Origin: Termitomyces sp. T153
Lineage: Eukaryota > Basidiomycota > Agaricomycetes > Agaricales > Lyophyllaceae
Direction: 5' to 3'
DNA length: 64,000 nucleotides
NCBI GenBank assembly: GCA_018296165.2
Contig: JACKQL020000004.1
Coordinates: 806,001 to 870,000, forward strand
This document shows, one piece after another, positions 1 through 11,349 of this stretch. Position numbers and translations under genes: made by a program. Every line of letters starts with the position of its first letter. Position 1 is the stretch's first letter. The notes under the pieces are model-generated. The model worked only from the letters and a program-made list of their open reading frames with translations, made no database searches and was not told the origin of the DNA.

Positions 1-331
1 GTGTGATTACCCCTGCTAGAGTTCTAAAATCGGTCACTTATGACGTCGTCATTTTTGTAGATGATCGGGTCTGTATTGCACATGAAGTAAGTCATTGCAC
101 TAAGTAGATGTTATGTAGGTCTATCCGAGCGCACCTATACTAGCTATCCTGTATCCAGTATAAAGATAGCTACCAAGGAGAAATCATTGCCAATCGGCAC
201 ATACCATAAATCATTGCTAATCGGCATATACCATATATATAGTACTGAAACTAATACAAATTCAACAGGAAAGCAGGTAACGGACATCATACATGTGCTG
301 GTCATTTCCAAAGTCCGTCTCCAAGTAACAT

Positions 332-1031
332 TCAGTCACGATATCCAAGTGCTCGAATCAACGCCTCGGCATCAAACGGCGTGAGTGGTCCTTTCGTGTC
401 CCATTGTCCATCGTCTCCATTAGCTAAATACCACATTGGAGGACCCTCAGCACCCAGCGCCTCCCGAAGTCTCCTTATATGCGGTTCAGGGATAGGAGTG
501 CCACTATAATTTCCGCGAAGCCAGGCCATCCAGCAATAAGGGTCTCCAGAGATACCATACACCTTGTTCATCTGGATACCCCATCCACTTTCCTCGGATA
601 ACTCTTCCTCAAGATCCAAAAGAACAGTGACGAGAAAAGATTTGAAAGCTTTATGCGGATCTGGATCCTGATATTCTGCGAGTAACTTCTTTGAAAGAGC
701 CTTAATGTTCATATACGGTCGGACTTCTTCATTCCAGTGCTTCTCCAATAGACTGGCGGATACAGGGTATCCCATAGTACATCATAGGTGGCGTTCGGCC
801 TGGATATCTACCAGGGGAGAGGTAGGCTGGGAGATTTTCCAATGGGACGAATCCTTCCAAAACCTTTACGTCCTGAATAAAAAGGATGTGGTGAGAAACG
901 TTTGAACATCAGAATCTACTACTACTCACTTTTTTGACACCGACTTGCAGAGGTCGCCTGATAGCCGGATTGAGTCTAGGATCAGCCAAGAGTGCTCGAA
1001 GGCGGGCTTCTCGATCAGGTGCGTTTGTCAT
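332..1031 (-). pseudogene. Frameshifted paralogue of the 4385-5082 gene
   Basis: Second copy, in opposite orientation, of the unknown gene at 4385-5082. Exon 1 (1031-930) starts MTNAPDREARLR and ends at a GTGAGT donor. The intron (929-873) ends in TTCAG, and exon 2 runs from 872 to 332. Exon order, splice sites and almost every residue match the intact copy, including GWGIQMNKVYGI, GAEGPPMWYLA and the terminal ALIRALGY. One extra C on the plus strand (G in the gene) at about 771-773 shifts the frame just after PPMMYYG, so the conserved part from GYPVSASLLEKHW onward is out of frame with exon 1. Function is not recognised and no known domain was seen. Either a young pseudogene or a single-base assembly error; reads or a transcript would decide. 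Confidence 0.7.
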
Positions 1032-1246
1032 GGTTCTTGGTCAACGGAGGAGATAGCAAGTGTTGAGGCTTGAAGCTTGAAGCTTGAAGTTCGAATTGGT
1101 TCAACAGTTCTGCCCAAAATGGAACACGCGACACGACAAACCCAACTGCTGGTCATTCAAACTTCGTGGGAGAACGCAAGTCAGCTTTTTGTCAAATCTC
1201 ACTTATTGTGGGAACAGGCTCAGGACTGGTACTGGTTATCTTTGTC

Positions 1247-1561
1247 ATGGATGTAGATTTCGATCTCAAGAATCTAGTGCATCTAGAACAAACGCCCGCA
1301 TACGCTGACAACCCCACTCATGCTTTTCACCTAAGACCTTCCTCTTCAGATTCTACGAAACAGGCTGCGTAAGACGGCTTCGCGCATGGGAAGATCCAGG
1401 GCCTCATTGAAGGGCGAGCGCTGGGACGCGCGACAGGGTTTGAGATGTGGAAAGAACTTGGGTTCTATGAAGGATTCGCGCTGATGTGGAAGGCGATATA
1501 CGAAAAACAGGGTCGGGCCGACGAGTATCTTCTGCTTTCACCCAGTCACTGTGATACATAA
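1247..1561 (+). pseudogene. LTO1-like: LTO1/Yae1-like (deca-GX3) protein, broken copy
   Basis: The stretch carries the glycine-every-four-residues pattern of the LTO1/Yae1 family: DGFAHGKIQGLIEGRALGRA followed by GFEMWKELGFYEGFALMWKA (about 1373-1515). In the known family, Lto1 with Yae1 acts as an adaptor that targets the cytosolic Fe-S machinery to the ABC protein Rli1. Exon 1 begins MDVDFDLKNLVHLEQT at 1247; a 56-bp intron (1294-1349) has branch-like CTAAG and TTCAG acceptor but GC instead of GT at its donor. After FYETGC there is one base too many (about 1369-1372) before DGFAHG, so the domain is out of frame, and the tail after MWKAIYEKQGRADEY soon meets a stop. It diverges head-to-head from the broken paralogue at 332-1031. 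Most likely a decayed duplicate. Confidence 0.6.
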
Positions 1562-2544
1562 CTCAACCCTCATCAGTCGCGCGATAAACCATACTCAACG
1601 ACTGGTTGACCTGATCTCTTAGTTTCCAAGAACCAACCCATCTGAGACGGATGACACAGATTTTCCCAAGCTCTTTCGTTAGATTCGCTCGCGATATAAA
1701 GCGCTCTGCTCCACGCTTGGTGTACTCCTAGTCTGCGGTACTTTGATAGATGGAAAGAGCGCGATGCGACTGCTGATGCGACAATTTCCGAGCCTATGGA
1801 TGGTCACTTGGAAAAAGCTTCAATACGGAAAGTCGACAAGAGGGTTCCCAGAGTAGTGAATGGCTATGCATTCGATTTTTGAATATTCCAGAGATTGGAA
1901 TACAATCTGCCCGTATGTGCCATTTCGAGGGTGACCGTTTTGAAGGAGCGTGAACGTTGGAAGACTCGTGGCTACGAAACCAAACACATCATAAACGCGT
2001 CTTCAAACCAACGATTTCAAAATGATCCCAATGGCTGTACCGTCTTGACGCCCTGATGTCTGACTTTCAAGTTCAAAGAAATGCAAAACCGGACAGTCCT
2101 TGTCCACACCCATATCTCGGCTCCAAGTGCTACACATTTGGGAGAACTTGCATTGATATAGCTTGGCTTGTGTTCAAGTTGTCAGGTGGCTTCTCTATCT
2201 CAAATCTCGAGAATCAAAAATATTTATGAACGCTATACATATACATATGTACGGACCCCTCGGTTGTTCATGCGTGAACCTCATGAAAGCGCACAATATC
2301 CAATGAAAAGCTTTGTTATCTAGTCGACCCCAAGGTACAGGCTTATTATGTGTCCTCCAAGTTATCTCAACCTTGTCTCAGACCGGCAGCAATGGATTTT
2401 GCAGTGGATAATTCTAGGTGCGTTTGCGTTGGCGAATTGATCAACGCCGTAGATGACGAATCAGTAGGTAACAGATTCAATTGATTAAGCATGTTCATTG
2501 CTACGTTATCACCAGGGTGGAATTTGATACGTTATCAAATATTC
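1562..2544. other. Intergenic, no gene seen
   Basis: About 980 bp with ordinary CpG content and frequent stops in all frames. I see no domain, tRNA or element ends. It may be decayed sequence related to the duplication that produced the inverted gene pair on either side. A short GAAGCTTGAAGCTT-type repeat lies further left at about 1070-1090. Confidence 0.4.
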
Positions 2545-3706
2545 TCAGCAATCGCCCCATCTAATTCTGCCTACCCCCGTTGATTTCATGACTAAGTCCA
2601 TCGCTTCCTTGAATTTCGTCGTAAATCCACGGATCTCGACATTTGTCGTTCGGCTGCCGGATTTCGTCACGGTCTCTTCGAAGACGTTCTGCCACATGTT
2701 CGGATTGACTTCCGGTACTGGTAGTTTTATTTGCCCCCTTTTACCACGCTTCTTTTTGGGTGGGCTGTAGGGCTCTTCGTCCACCTGTTTGAGCAGATGA
2801 TGACGAAGTTTGCAAGAGGCCCTCTCAAAAATTTTCATGTGGAACTTGCGCCCAATTAACATCAGTGAATGGATGGTATCCCCTGTGAAAATTTCAAATG
2901 CAAAGGCGGCCTGGAGTTTGGCCTGGTCATGGAGCTGGACAACATAATCCTGTTTCAGCGGAGCATCGGGTTTGATTTCGACAAGCAGTAGCGTTCGGCG
3001 TCCAACGGAAGTGATATGGGAGGCCATAAAGTCAGGTATGCGGGACTCCGTTGAAATGTATCTGTTACGTTTCCGCAGATCCTTGTTCGCATTTTGGATG
3101 TCGGAAATAGTACTTTTGATCTCTTCATCAGAATGGTGGGCCTCCATGCTTGTCTCGGCCAAATAGTTCTCAGCTTTCTCGAGTTCATCCGCATCACTCC
3201 GGGTTATGTTGCTCGTCGTATTGACTTGACCTTTCAATGCCAGCCGATCATTCAAATCTTTTCGATATCCATGTGGGTCAATAGGATCTGTGACACTTTG
3301 AGTAGAAGAAACCTCGGTACGTCATCGGATCTCAGACGGACGTACGAATCAAGGCTTCTCGTTCAAGAGCATATTGTGGCGCTATAGCGAGTTCATCACG
3401 AATGTTCGGAGACCTCTCGCCTTTTCCTTCCAGCGCTTGAAGAACCTGAATAAGTACTGTGTTGTAAACCTCGTAAAAGCGGAATTCTTCGTCAGCAACG
3501 TTCTGGCCATAGATGTCTGTGAGGATGTTCGCCACAGTGCGTAGAGAAGGGCGCGAGAAGATAGCCATGAGGGCACTTTGGGAGCGGAAGCAGTTTGGGG
3601 TGTCCCGAAGACTGACTTGTGAGGTTTCTCGGTTGAGTGGACACCTTATATATTGTCCATTGTTCAATTTCGCAAACAACAAAAACAATCGTTTTCGTTT
3701 CTCCAT
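2545..3706 (-). CDS. PD-(D/E)XK nuclease-like fungal protein
   Basis: Two exons on the minus strand. Exon 1 (3706 to about 3345) has a helical segment ANILTDIYGQNVADEEFRF. A 58-bp intron (GTACGT...CACAG, alternatively GTCCGT...CAAAG of 46 bp; both keep frame) leads to exon 2 ending at 2545. Exon 2 shows the PD-(D/E)XK order: RIPDF, then about 15 residues later LLLVEIKPD (the ExK of the motif), then a helix with QLHDQAKLQAAFAFE like the Q-containing helix of such nucleases, then a strand-rich stretch (SLMLIGRKFHMKIFE) and a basic PPKKKRGKRGQ patch that could be a nuclear signal. Fungal genomes carry many uncharacterised proteins with this fold; a cleavage or repair role is inference. The start is uncertain, as the first 30 residues before ANILTD do not read convincingly and another 5' exon is possible. 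It lies between the two inverted paralogues. Confidence 0.55.
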
Positions 3707-4384
3707 GAAGCATACACGAGGCCTCGATGATTCTTGCCATTGTGGTGCTCAAATTGGCCCCGGTCATGTCCAGTAATGATAGTACTTTACAGTGCCTGTG
3801 GCCACCAGCAAGTGCGGCCACTGCCAAATATGGAATGTCATAGCAACCGATTTGAACAATCCCCATTCCAACGGCGTCTTCTGTGATTCACCGGATATGG
3901 AAATGATAAGAAGCCCCTGGACATGAATTGGCAGACAAACTTGAACAAGAGATATTATTTTTGTCAAGCCATGACCATATCTCAGCCCTAAGCTTCTCAA
4001 CGTTCGATATTTGTACACGCTGCCCTTGTATCGTGCTTTGGAACCCCTGTGAGCCGGACTAGGAACCTGTGAGCAGCATCTCACCTGAGTAAAATACTCT
4101 TACGCTTAACCTTGAACTTTGGGATGTAATTGAATTGTTCGTTCAGTTCACATTTTGTTCAGTTAAAACTGGTCGAAGAATTGAGCACCCTGTTACCTAA
4201 ATGGAATGTCCATTGTCTAACTTTATGAAAGCCTCCCCGACCCTGAACGGCAAATTTACGAATGCGTGGGAAATGCTGACAAGATAGTTGGCCAGGTGGC
4301 TTCTCCAGTACTCCATAAAAGGCCACCAACTCGAACTCAGCATTCTGAGATTCTGAGGCCTGCTTTCCCGTTGACCAAAGAAAC
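3707..4384. other. Intergenic between nuclease-like gene and unknown gene
   Basis: No convincing gene. Two open minus-strand frames (3492-3866 and 3764-4084) overlap the 5' part of the nuclease-like gene and could hold a missed 5' exon of it, but neither shows a recognisable motif. The region must also hold the promoters of the two divergent genes starting near 3706 (minus) and 4385 (plus). Confidence 0.35.
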
Positions 4385-5082
4385 ATGACAAATCCACCTG
4401 ATCGAGATGCCCGCCTTCGGGAACTCTTGGCCGATCCCAGACTCAACGCGGCTATTAGGCGACCTCTGCAGTTCGGTGCCAGAAAAGTGAGTGATGGGAG
4501 ATCATGATGCTCAACCTTTCTCACCATATCTTTTCTACTCAGGAGGAGAAGGTTTTAGAAGGGTTCGTGCCATTGGACGACATTCCCGGCTACCTCTGTC
4601 CTGGTCAAATTCCAGGTCGTTCGCCACCCACCATGTATTACGGATACCCTGTACCTGCCAGTCTTTTGGAGAAACACTGGAATGAAGAAGTTCGATCCTA
4701 TTTGGACACTCAAAAGATGACGAAGGAAGCACTCGAGGATTTCCAGGACCCAGATCCGCATAAAGCCTTCGAAGCTTTCCTCGTCACTGTTCTTTTAGAT
4801 CTCGCAGATGAGTTATGCGAGGAAACTGGATGGGGTATCCAGATGAACAAGGTGTATGGCATACCTGGAGACCCTTATCACTGGATGGCCTCTCTTTGCG
4901 GGAATTACAGTGGTACTGATGTTCCTGAGCCGCATATAAAGAGACTTCGGGAAGCGCTTGGTGCTGAGGGTCCTCCAATGTGGTATTTGGCTTATGGGGA
5001 CGACGGACAATGGGATACGAAAGGATCATTCATGCCGTTCGATCCCGAGAGATTGATTCGGGCACTTGGATATGGTAACTAA
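4385..5082 (+). CDS. Unknown conserved protein, intact paralogue
   Basis: Two exons: 4385-4486 (starts MTNPPDRDARLRELLADP) and 4543-5082, joined across a 56-bp intron with GTGAGT donor and TACTCAG acceptor, giving 213 residues. The paralogue at 332-1031 has the same intron, which supports the model over an unspliced ATG at 4504 inside the intron. The protein is soluble, without signal peptide or membrane segment, acidic, with many DP motifs (DFQDPDPHKAFEAF), a central GWGIQMNKVYGIPGD and a conserved tail GDDGQWDTKG. I do not recognise the family; the tail and tryptophan pattern suggest a small globular fold. It is the working member of an inverted pair separated by about 3.4 kb. Confidence 0.75.
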
Positions 5083-5335
5083 ATGTCACAGGGAGACGTG
5101 TGGACATTTTCAACACATGTATAATGTCTGTCAGCTGTTTTTTGTGTGTAATTTCATTACTACATAGTGTGCGCCGATTTGCCACACTGATGCAAAATTA
5201 GTGATTTTGACTTGGTTTCAAACTCAGCTAAAAACTCCGATTCCACTCCCTGGGGATCTCCGAGCCGTGGCTAGTACTTTGCTTGTCTGATAGGCTCAAA
5301 AATCCCCTCCTTTTATACCCCTAAATTTGTGCACG
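5083..5335. other. 3' flank and edge of CpG-poor block 1
   Basis: Downstream region of the preceding gene. CpG is still present to about 5335 (for example in CTCCGAGCCGTGG) and then almost vanishes, marking the start of the transposon block that runs to 16116. Confidence 0.5.
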
Positions 5336-6642
5336 GACCATGGCTTTTCCACATGTTTTTGTTGTCATCTGGGAGTTGTCCAGTGAGGTCAACTTATGTG
5401 CAAATAGTCAGTACAAATGTCCATCACTTCCAGATCTGGATGGAATACAATCTCTGGGGTATTTTATGGTCACTCAATACTACAATCATGCATTGTGTGT
5501 GCTGATTGTACTTGGCACCATCTGAGCTCCTTTATGTAGGTAACAATCTTGGTACAGTCATGGTCATGGATGCATTGTAAATGGCTCACAATGAAACTGG
5601 TATAGGTCTGCCCATATCAATGAGATTGCCATTGCATCCACAATCAGATGTGCAAGGCATCTATAATTTGCTTTGCTTAGGGTCAGAATTTTTCATTGAA
5701 TTCACAATCTAATTACTCCATAATAGGTACATGAAGATACAGCCGAGACTGGCAAAAAAGGATTTGTTAACTTCAAGAATGCAGTCAGGCATGAAGGCTT
5801 TCAAATCTTCCTAGAGAAGATCTCAAACTTAGCTCAGACTGGCCAATGGAAATCAAGTAAAGCCAATGAAATTTTGAGGTGGCTCTGGCCAATTATTCTA
5901 ATGTTATCTGCAGACTATGAGGAAATGTGCATTCTATTTTCTGTCACATTAGCTTTTTGTAATCCTATGCTTATTATCCCTAATATAATAATAATCACAG
6001 GTCCTGTATGTCTCTCATTTGCCATCTTTGAGGCAAATATCCATGTCTGATTTGCTTTGTACTGCAAGAGCAGATGTGGGACTTGACTGTAGAATTCCCT
6101 TATGGACCCAGTCAAGTTCTCAAAAATAGTATATAGAGGCAATGGTTCTACAAACTGCTGCAGCTGTCAAAGAAGCTTTGAAGAAACAAAGTCTCCACCC
6201 AGTTAGAGTATCTTGATATTCTGTTGTTCTATGGAAATATACATTCATGAGCTTGATACAGAATGCCATGTGGTGCATCAAATATGGTGATCTACATTGT
6301 GCTCTGTCTTACAATGTTCTGCATTTTGATGACAATAGTTTATGGGAAGATCATTTTTTTGAGGTTTTCAAGTCCCTCATCACATCTCAAACAGATATTG
6401 CTTGCATCAATTCTTGGTATTGATATTCTTCAGACTAGGATTGAATTGAATACTTACCATTTATTTTCCAGTTTTGATCATATGCTGCTATGGTGGGGCC
6501 ATCATTTCAGATCAGTCATGAACATAACCTTCAATGATGGATTCAAAAACTGTGATATTTCCAAGGTGCCATCTAGTTTCATTTCCTATAAGACTTACAT
6601 ATCCTGATGACTGTCAATAGACATTCTTATTTGCAGCACAAG

Positions 6643-7005
6643 TGTAAGGGGAAGACCCCTTTGGGTAACTCCAATGGGTAACTCCAATTCTATCTGGCCT
6701 TAGTCATAGATATAGCATCATCTCTAGCATATCTGATTGACTGGCTGCCAAGCCCCTGCACCCTCCAGTCAGTATTAGTCAGCCCTTCATAGTCATTGGA
6801 CTCTATTTCTCCTTTTGACATATTGTTAGTAATTACTGCTTAACATACCTGGGCTGCTTACCACATATAGCATTAGTCATGGTGCAACCATGGATGTAGT
6901 ATATAAGCTGATCAGCAAGATAGGATATCCTCTGACCAAACAATAGCAGTGTTCTCCTGGCCTATTCATTGAACCAACCATCCACAGAACACTTGTCCCC
7001 TTACA
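6643..7005 (+). repeat. 5' LTR of the copia-like element
   Basis: Starts TGTAAGGGGAAGACCCC and ends CCCCTTACA, so its ends are inverted repeats of each other. Compared with the 3' LTR it lacks about 135 bp near its right end. The right part of the LTR plus leader (about 6926-7155) is repeated at about 7160-7545, where the missing segment is present and a second CCCCTTACA end occurs at 7376. Confidence 0.7.
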
Positions 7006-8469
7006 GCTTATTCAATCCCCTATGCTGTCTGCATCTCTAGCCCACAGCACCCAACCTACCACCTACTCTTGGTCTCACCCTAACCTCAAGACACTATGTC
7101 GTCCTCTGCCACCTCATTCACACTATTGAGAGACTGTTAACTCTTGTGGCAGGACTTGAGAGCAAGATGGGATATCCTCTGACCAAACAATAGCAGTGTT
7201 CTCCTGGCCTATCCATTGAACCAACTATAAGAGCTCCAGTGTTGTTACTCATGCTTGGCTCACTGTGCTCACCCCTTACCTGACTCTTAGCTGCCTTGTG
7301 CCCCTTTGACTCTTGCTTGTCACTTGTGACTGCCTGCCTTCCATTGGGTTCATCCACAGAACACTTGTCCCCTTACAGCTTGTTCAGTCCCCTATGCTGT
7401 CTGCATCTCTAGCCCACAGCACCCAACCTACCACCTACTCTTGGTCTCACCCTAACCTCAAGACACTATGTTGTCCTCTGCCACCTCATTCAATTCCACT
7501 GACACTATTGAGAGACTGTTACCTCTTGTGGCAGGACTTGAGAGCAGACTAGCAGCACTCAAGTCTGGTTGTATGCCCACACCTGTTGCCACTGTTGCCT
7601 CTGCTTGAACAGCTTTGCAGCCTAGTATGAGTGGCTACTTGGTTCCTTCAGGCTTGGCAAAGCAATCAGCTCCCCTTGAGCAGCTGAATCCCAAGTCATC
7701 CACCAAAACTCCTACTGTGCCCACCTCTTGCATCCCTCAATATGTAGTGTGCTGTACCACTAATGCTCCCCTTGCTATCCCCTTTGCTTGGAACTTACCT
7801 CCTATGGATGGCCATATCCCACATTTTGAGTGCACACTCAAGCTTCCCAACTCTCTTGTTGTGCACTTGGTTGGTCACCAGGAGCAGGGCCTTAAATAAG
7901 CCCTAAATATCTCTGGCACCTGCTTGGCTGCCTTTATAGTTGGCTCAGCTGGAGGAGACCACTGGTATGTCTCTATCAGGGGCTCCAATTAGCAGATTGA
8001 AGAAGCCCTTGTAGTTATTGGAAAGTGGATGGCTAAGAAGTGAGTCTGCATACTGTAGAAGCAATGCACAGGCAATGTTGCACCAGCAGTTGATGTGCTG
8101 GCTCCTTTGGGACACATTGCATCATTCACCCCTACTCCTACCCAGCCCAGAGTGCCCTCTTCTAGCACTCCATCAACAGCCTCTGTGCCTGCAACTATGG
8201 CTGCTACTCCTTCTACCCTGCAACCTCCATCTCTCCCTCCAGACTTACCAATATCAAGCATTCACTCATTTGGGGCCACTCCAGCTTCACTGATGGACAC
8301 AACTTCACCTATGGCCCTCTCTACACTGATGCCTGATGCATCAACCCCAATAATCCAATACACCTTTGGACACTACTTGGGGGCAGAACAGGCCACTGCT
8401 TGTTGCAGCCAGCCTTATTGGGGAAGGTAACACTATTTGTTGGGTCAATTAACCTTGAGGGGGAGATGA

Positions 8470-8957
8470 TGTAAGGGGATGACCCCTTTGGATAACTCCA
8501 ATGGGTAACTCCAATTCTATCCAGCCTTAGTCACAGGTATAGCATCATCTCTAGCATATCCAATCAACCAGCCACCAAGCCCCTGCACCCTCTAGTCAGT
8601 ATTAGTCAGCCCTTCATAATCATTGGACTCTATTTCTCCTTTCAACATATTGTTAGTAATTACTGCTTAGCATACCTGGGCTGCTTACTACATATAGCAT
8701 TAGTCATAGCATAGCCATGGATGTAGTATATAAGCCAGTCAGCAGGATAGGATATTTTCTGACCAACCAATAGCAGTGTTCTCCTGGCCTATCCATCAAA
8801 CTAACTGTAAGAGCTCCAGTGTTGTTACTCATGCTTGGCTTGCTGCACTCACCCCTTGCCCAACTCTTAGCTGCCTTTTGCTCCTTTGACTCTCACTTGT
8901 TGCTTGTGACTGCCTACCTTCCATTGGGTTTATCCATGGAATGCTTGTCCCCTTATG
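8470..8957 (+). repeat. 3' LTR of the copia-like element
   Basis: Begins TGTAAGGGGATGACCCC directly after a polypurine tract and ends CCCCTTATG before the ACAAG duplication. The expected CA end has become TG. It retains a TATATAAG promoter-like segment (about 8728-8733) also present in the 5' LTR and in the copy at 46977. Confidence 0.7.
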
Positions 8958-10617
8958 ACAAGATGTATTATCCACTGACCCAGAGTGTGATGCATATTTA
9001 CTTCTTTGCTGTCTATGCTCATATTTGAATGTCTGAATGTATGCTGGCTTTGATCTTCACACAGATCACACAATATCAGTAGACAAGAGGGAGTTGGAAG
9101 AGATATTTACACCTTTGATGATGGTAAGGTCTTTTATTCACATAGAGTAATGTTACATTGAGTGAAAGAATTGACATATTTCAAGGAGTATATTCAGCAA
9201 ACTCAAAGCACAAATGAACTCAATTCAGATGTCATTCAACCTGAAGATATTGATGATAATGACAATGAGCCAGAGGTACTGCCATAAACAAAATTGTGGA
9301 ACTTCATTAAGCTCCATCTGCACAAGCATTTATTTGACAACATTGTCAATAAGGGGGTTTCTTGCAATTATAGTACCAAGCCCAACAAGGAAATGCATGG
9401 CCTGATCAAGTATTCTTATCTTTGTTGATCAAATTTCAACAATTTTGCTAAACAGGTACACTGAGATCATTCCTTCCTCAACTGCACTTGTGGATAATAG
9501 TGTTGTATGTAATAGATATTAGAGGCAGATCAATACCTTTTGGTATCTGGTGTAATATCCAATATCAATGCTCTTGATAGCTATCAAGAACTGTTATTAC
9601 CCAATCCCAAAGATAACAACTCACCAGTCACTGTAACTAATCCAGACAGCACACTCTCATCTGGCTTTGATTTCAGCATTTACAATTAGTTTTGTGAGCT
9701 AAGATTACCATTAAAACTAAATGAGATTGCTCTGTTTATTGCCTTTTCAACCACTATGAAAACTATCTAGACTTCTGAGGATTACATGAAGTTCCTTGAT
9801 CTTCTTCTTGAGCACAAGGCTTCTGCTGGAGATGGTGGGAACTTTAAGAAAACCATTGTTCAGGAGGTTTCTGATATCCTCACTCCACTGGTAACAAAAG
9901 GTGGGCCAAACACTGTAAAGGCATGCCAGAACAAGTAGTCTCAGGTCAGTACTTCCTTTGATCTTTCTGGTAACTACTCTTAGAGTTAGTCTAATCATTT
10001 CCATAAAACCTTTTGTATTGTCAATGCCACCAAATCTGTCTCCAGTTGGTCAAGATAAAACTGGTGCCAGCATCCAAGTTGGAAAGTTCCTGGATTTCCT
10101 ATATCAAGATTGACAAGGATGCTAGCCCTTTCAAAAACCATGGCTGTGCTTATGTTTTTTGTCCATCAAACTCATCAGTAGCTCTTAGACTATCCAATGA
10201 CAACAATACTGGTCTGTTTTCTGGATCAGAGACTCAGAATTCTCCTTCTGTTGATGTCTCAGCTGATCCTGGAAGGCAAGCCTAGCTGCCAGAGACATCC
10301 CTCTAGATAGAAATTGTCAGCTACATCCTCAAACTCAAGGTCATTATGACAACCAAGGTTTGGATTGACAGGGATTATAGTCAATGTCTCCCAACATAAA
10401 GTATCCAAATTGCAATGGATCTACCCCTAGAAATGGCAATATCCTGGCACAAAGCTTTTGGGCCAAAGTTTGACATGGGTTGGGCAGAAACATCACAATT
10501 CCAGGGCAAAGGGGAGAGTATTCACTGACCAGATAAGTCAGGTTTACTTTATGTTGGGAGACATTCCACTAAGCCATGTTTTTGTCTTCCAACACAATGT
10601 GTGTTAAGGATCCTATG

Positions 10618-11349
10618 TGTAACAGAGTGCCTGTTACTGCCTTATTATCTTATTTGTAGTACATATTTAATTATATAGTAAGTTCAATGGTAGTGTCACA
10701 TGATGCTACCCATAAATATCCATACTGTAATTACATAAGGCAGCACCTTACTTCATACTTTGTAGATTAGAACCAATTGACTGGTTTTGACTTATGAGGT
10801 GTGAGCTGTAAGCTGCACAAACCATAATGGAAATGTTACATTTTTTTAAGTCAAATGAGAATGTACTTGTTTGCAGAGTGAGAAGCCAGACTTCCAAAAG
10901 AGAAGTTCACTGCTATGGATTACAATCAGAATGTTAAAGTTTTAATGTTTGCCTTCCACAATGGGCACAGTAGTGACCATGGAAGGTCAGGTGGTTGGGC
11001 CTAGGTCCAAACCAGGGTTTGATGAAACAGTGCAAGCTAGTTCACATGAACCATGTCACACCATGGTGTGGGGAGAGAAAGTGGAGTGATGCCAGAAGAA
11101 CTGCCAGCAGTTACTTCTGTTTGATCATCTTTGGGTGGTCAAATGATCTCCATGATGGAGGGCACTCAAGCGCCCTCTGCTTGAGTGTACCTGATGGTTG
11201 AGCTGGAGGGTACAGTGGGGGCAGCAAGCAAGAGGAAGACTCCCTTGCATGCATCTAACCATGCCATGAGTGGAAGGACTGAGATCCTTCCCAGAGGTCA
11301 TAGGAGGTCTTGGTGACTCCTTAATGGTAATTACACCATTGAGGAGTGA
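10618..11349 (+). repeat. Family B LTR-like element, copy 1
   Basis: Starts TGTAACAGAGTGCCTGTTAC, whose first bases form a hairpin (GTAACAG...CTGTTAC). It contains a second hairpin at 10689-10710 (GGTAGTGTCA/TGATGCTACC). The whole stretch is an inverted, diverged copy of 31390-32123: shared landmarks include GGCAGCACC, ATGTTACATTTTTT, GGGCACTCAAGCGCCCTC and GAAGACTCCCTTG. No coding capacity was recognised. It is cut by the gypsy LTR beginning at 11350. Probably the end of a non-autonomous LTR element. Confidence 0.55.

Larger units (their letters stand above)
6643..8957 (+). mobile_element. Short non-autonomous Ty1/copia-like element with TSD
   Basis: A 2,315-bp element bounded by ACAAG target-site duplications (6638-6642 and 8958-8962). 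It begins TGTAAGGGG and its first LTR ends CCCCTTACA at 7005; the second LTR (8470-8957) begins TGTAAGGGG after a polypurine tract (GAGGGGGAGATGA). Only about 1.4 kb lies between the LTRs, with no protease, integrase or reverse transcriptase. It keeps leader/gag-like text also found in the larger copy at 46977 (for example the segment encoding an ERLLTL-like start). Joining the flanks across it restores the host Plavaka transposase order, which confirms the boundaries. It would need proteins from a related element to move. Confidence 0.75.
5336..10617 (+). mobile_element. Plavaka-type DNA transposon remnant (split)
   Basis: Translating across many stops and shifts recovers hallmark pieces of the basidiomycete Plavaka transposase in the right order. 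These are ETGKKGFVNFKNAVRHEGF (about 5745-5805), WLWPIILMLSADYEEMC (about 5880-5930), a SVMNITFNDGFKNCDISK stretch (about 6515-6565), then after the inserted copia element FFAVYAHI (about 9003-9025) and HKHLFDNI...YSTKPNKEMHGLIK (about 9320-9415). The rest to about 10600 gives no clear match. Plavaka elements are DDE-type cut-and-paste transposons of the broad CACTA-like group. This copy is dead: dozens of stops, almost no CpG left, and a 2.3-kb insertion at 6643-8957. Terminal inverted repeats were not identified, so both outer limits are approximate. Confidence 0.65.

Noticed and set aside
4504..4542. ATG at 4504 as the start of the unknown gene
   Set aside because: It lies inside an intron that is conserved in the paralogue; the ATG at 4385 gives a better N-terminus found in both copies.
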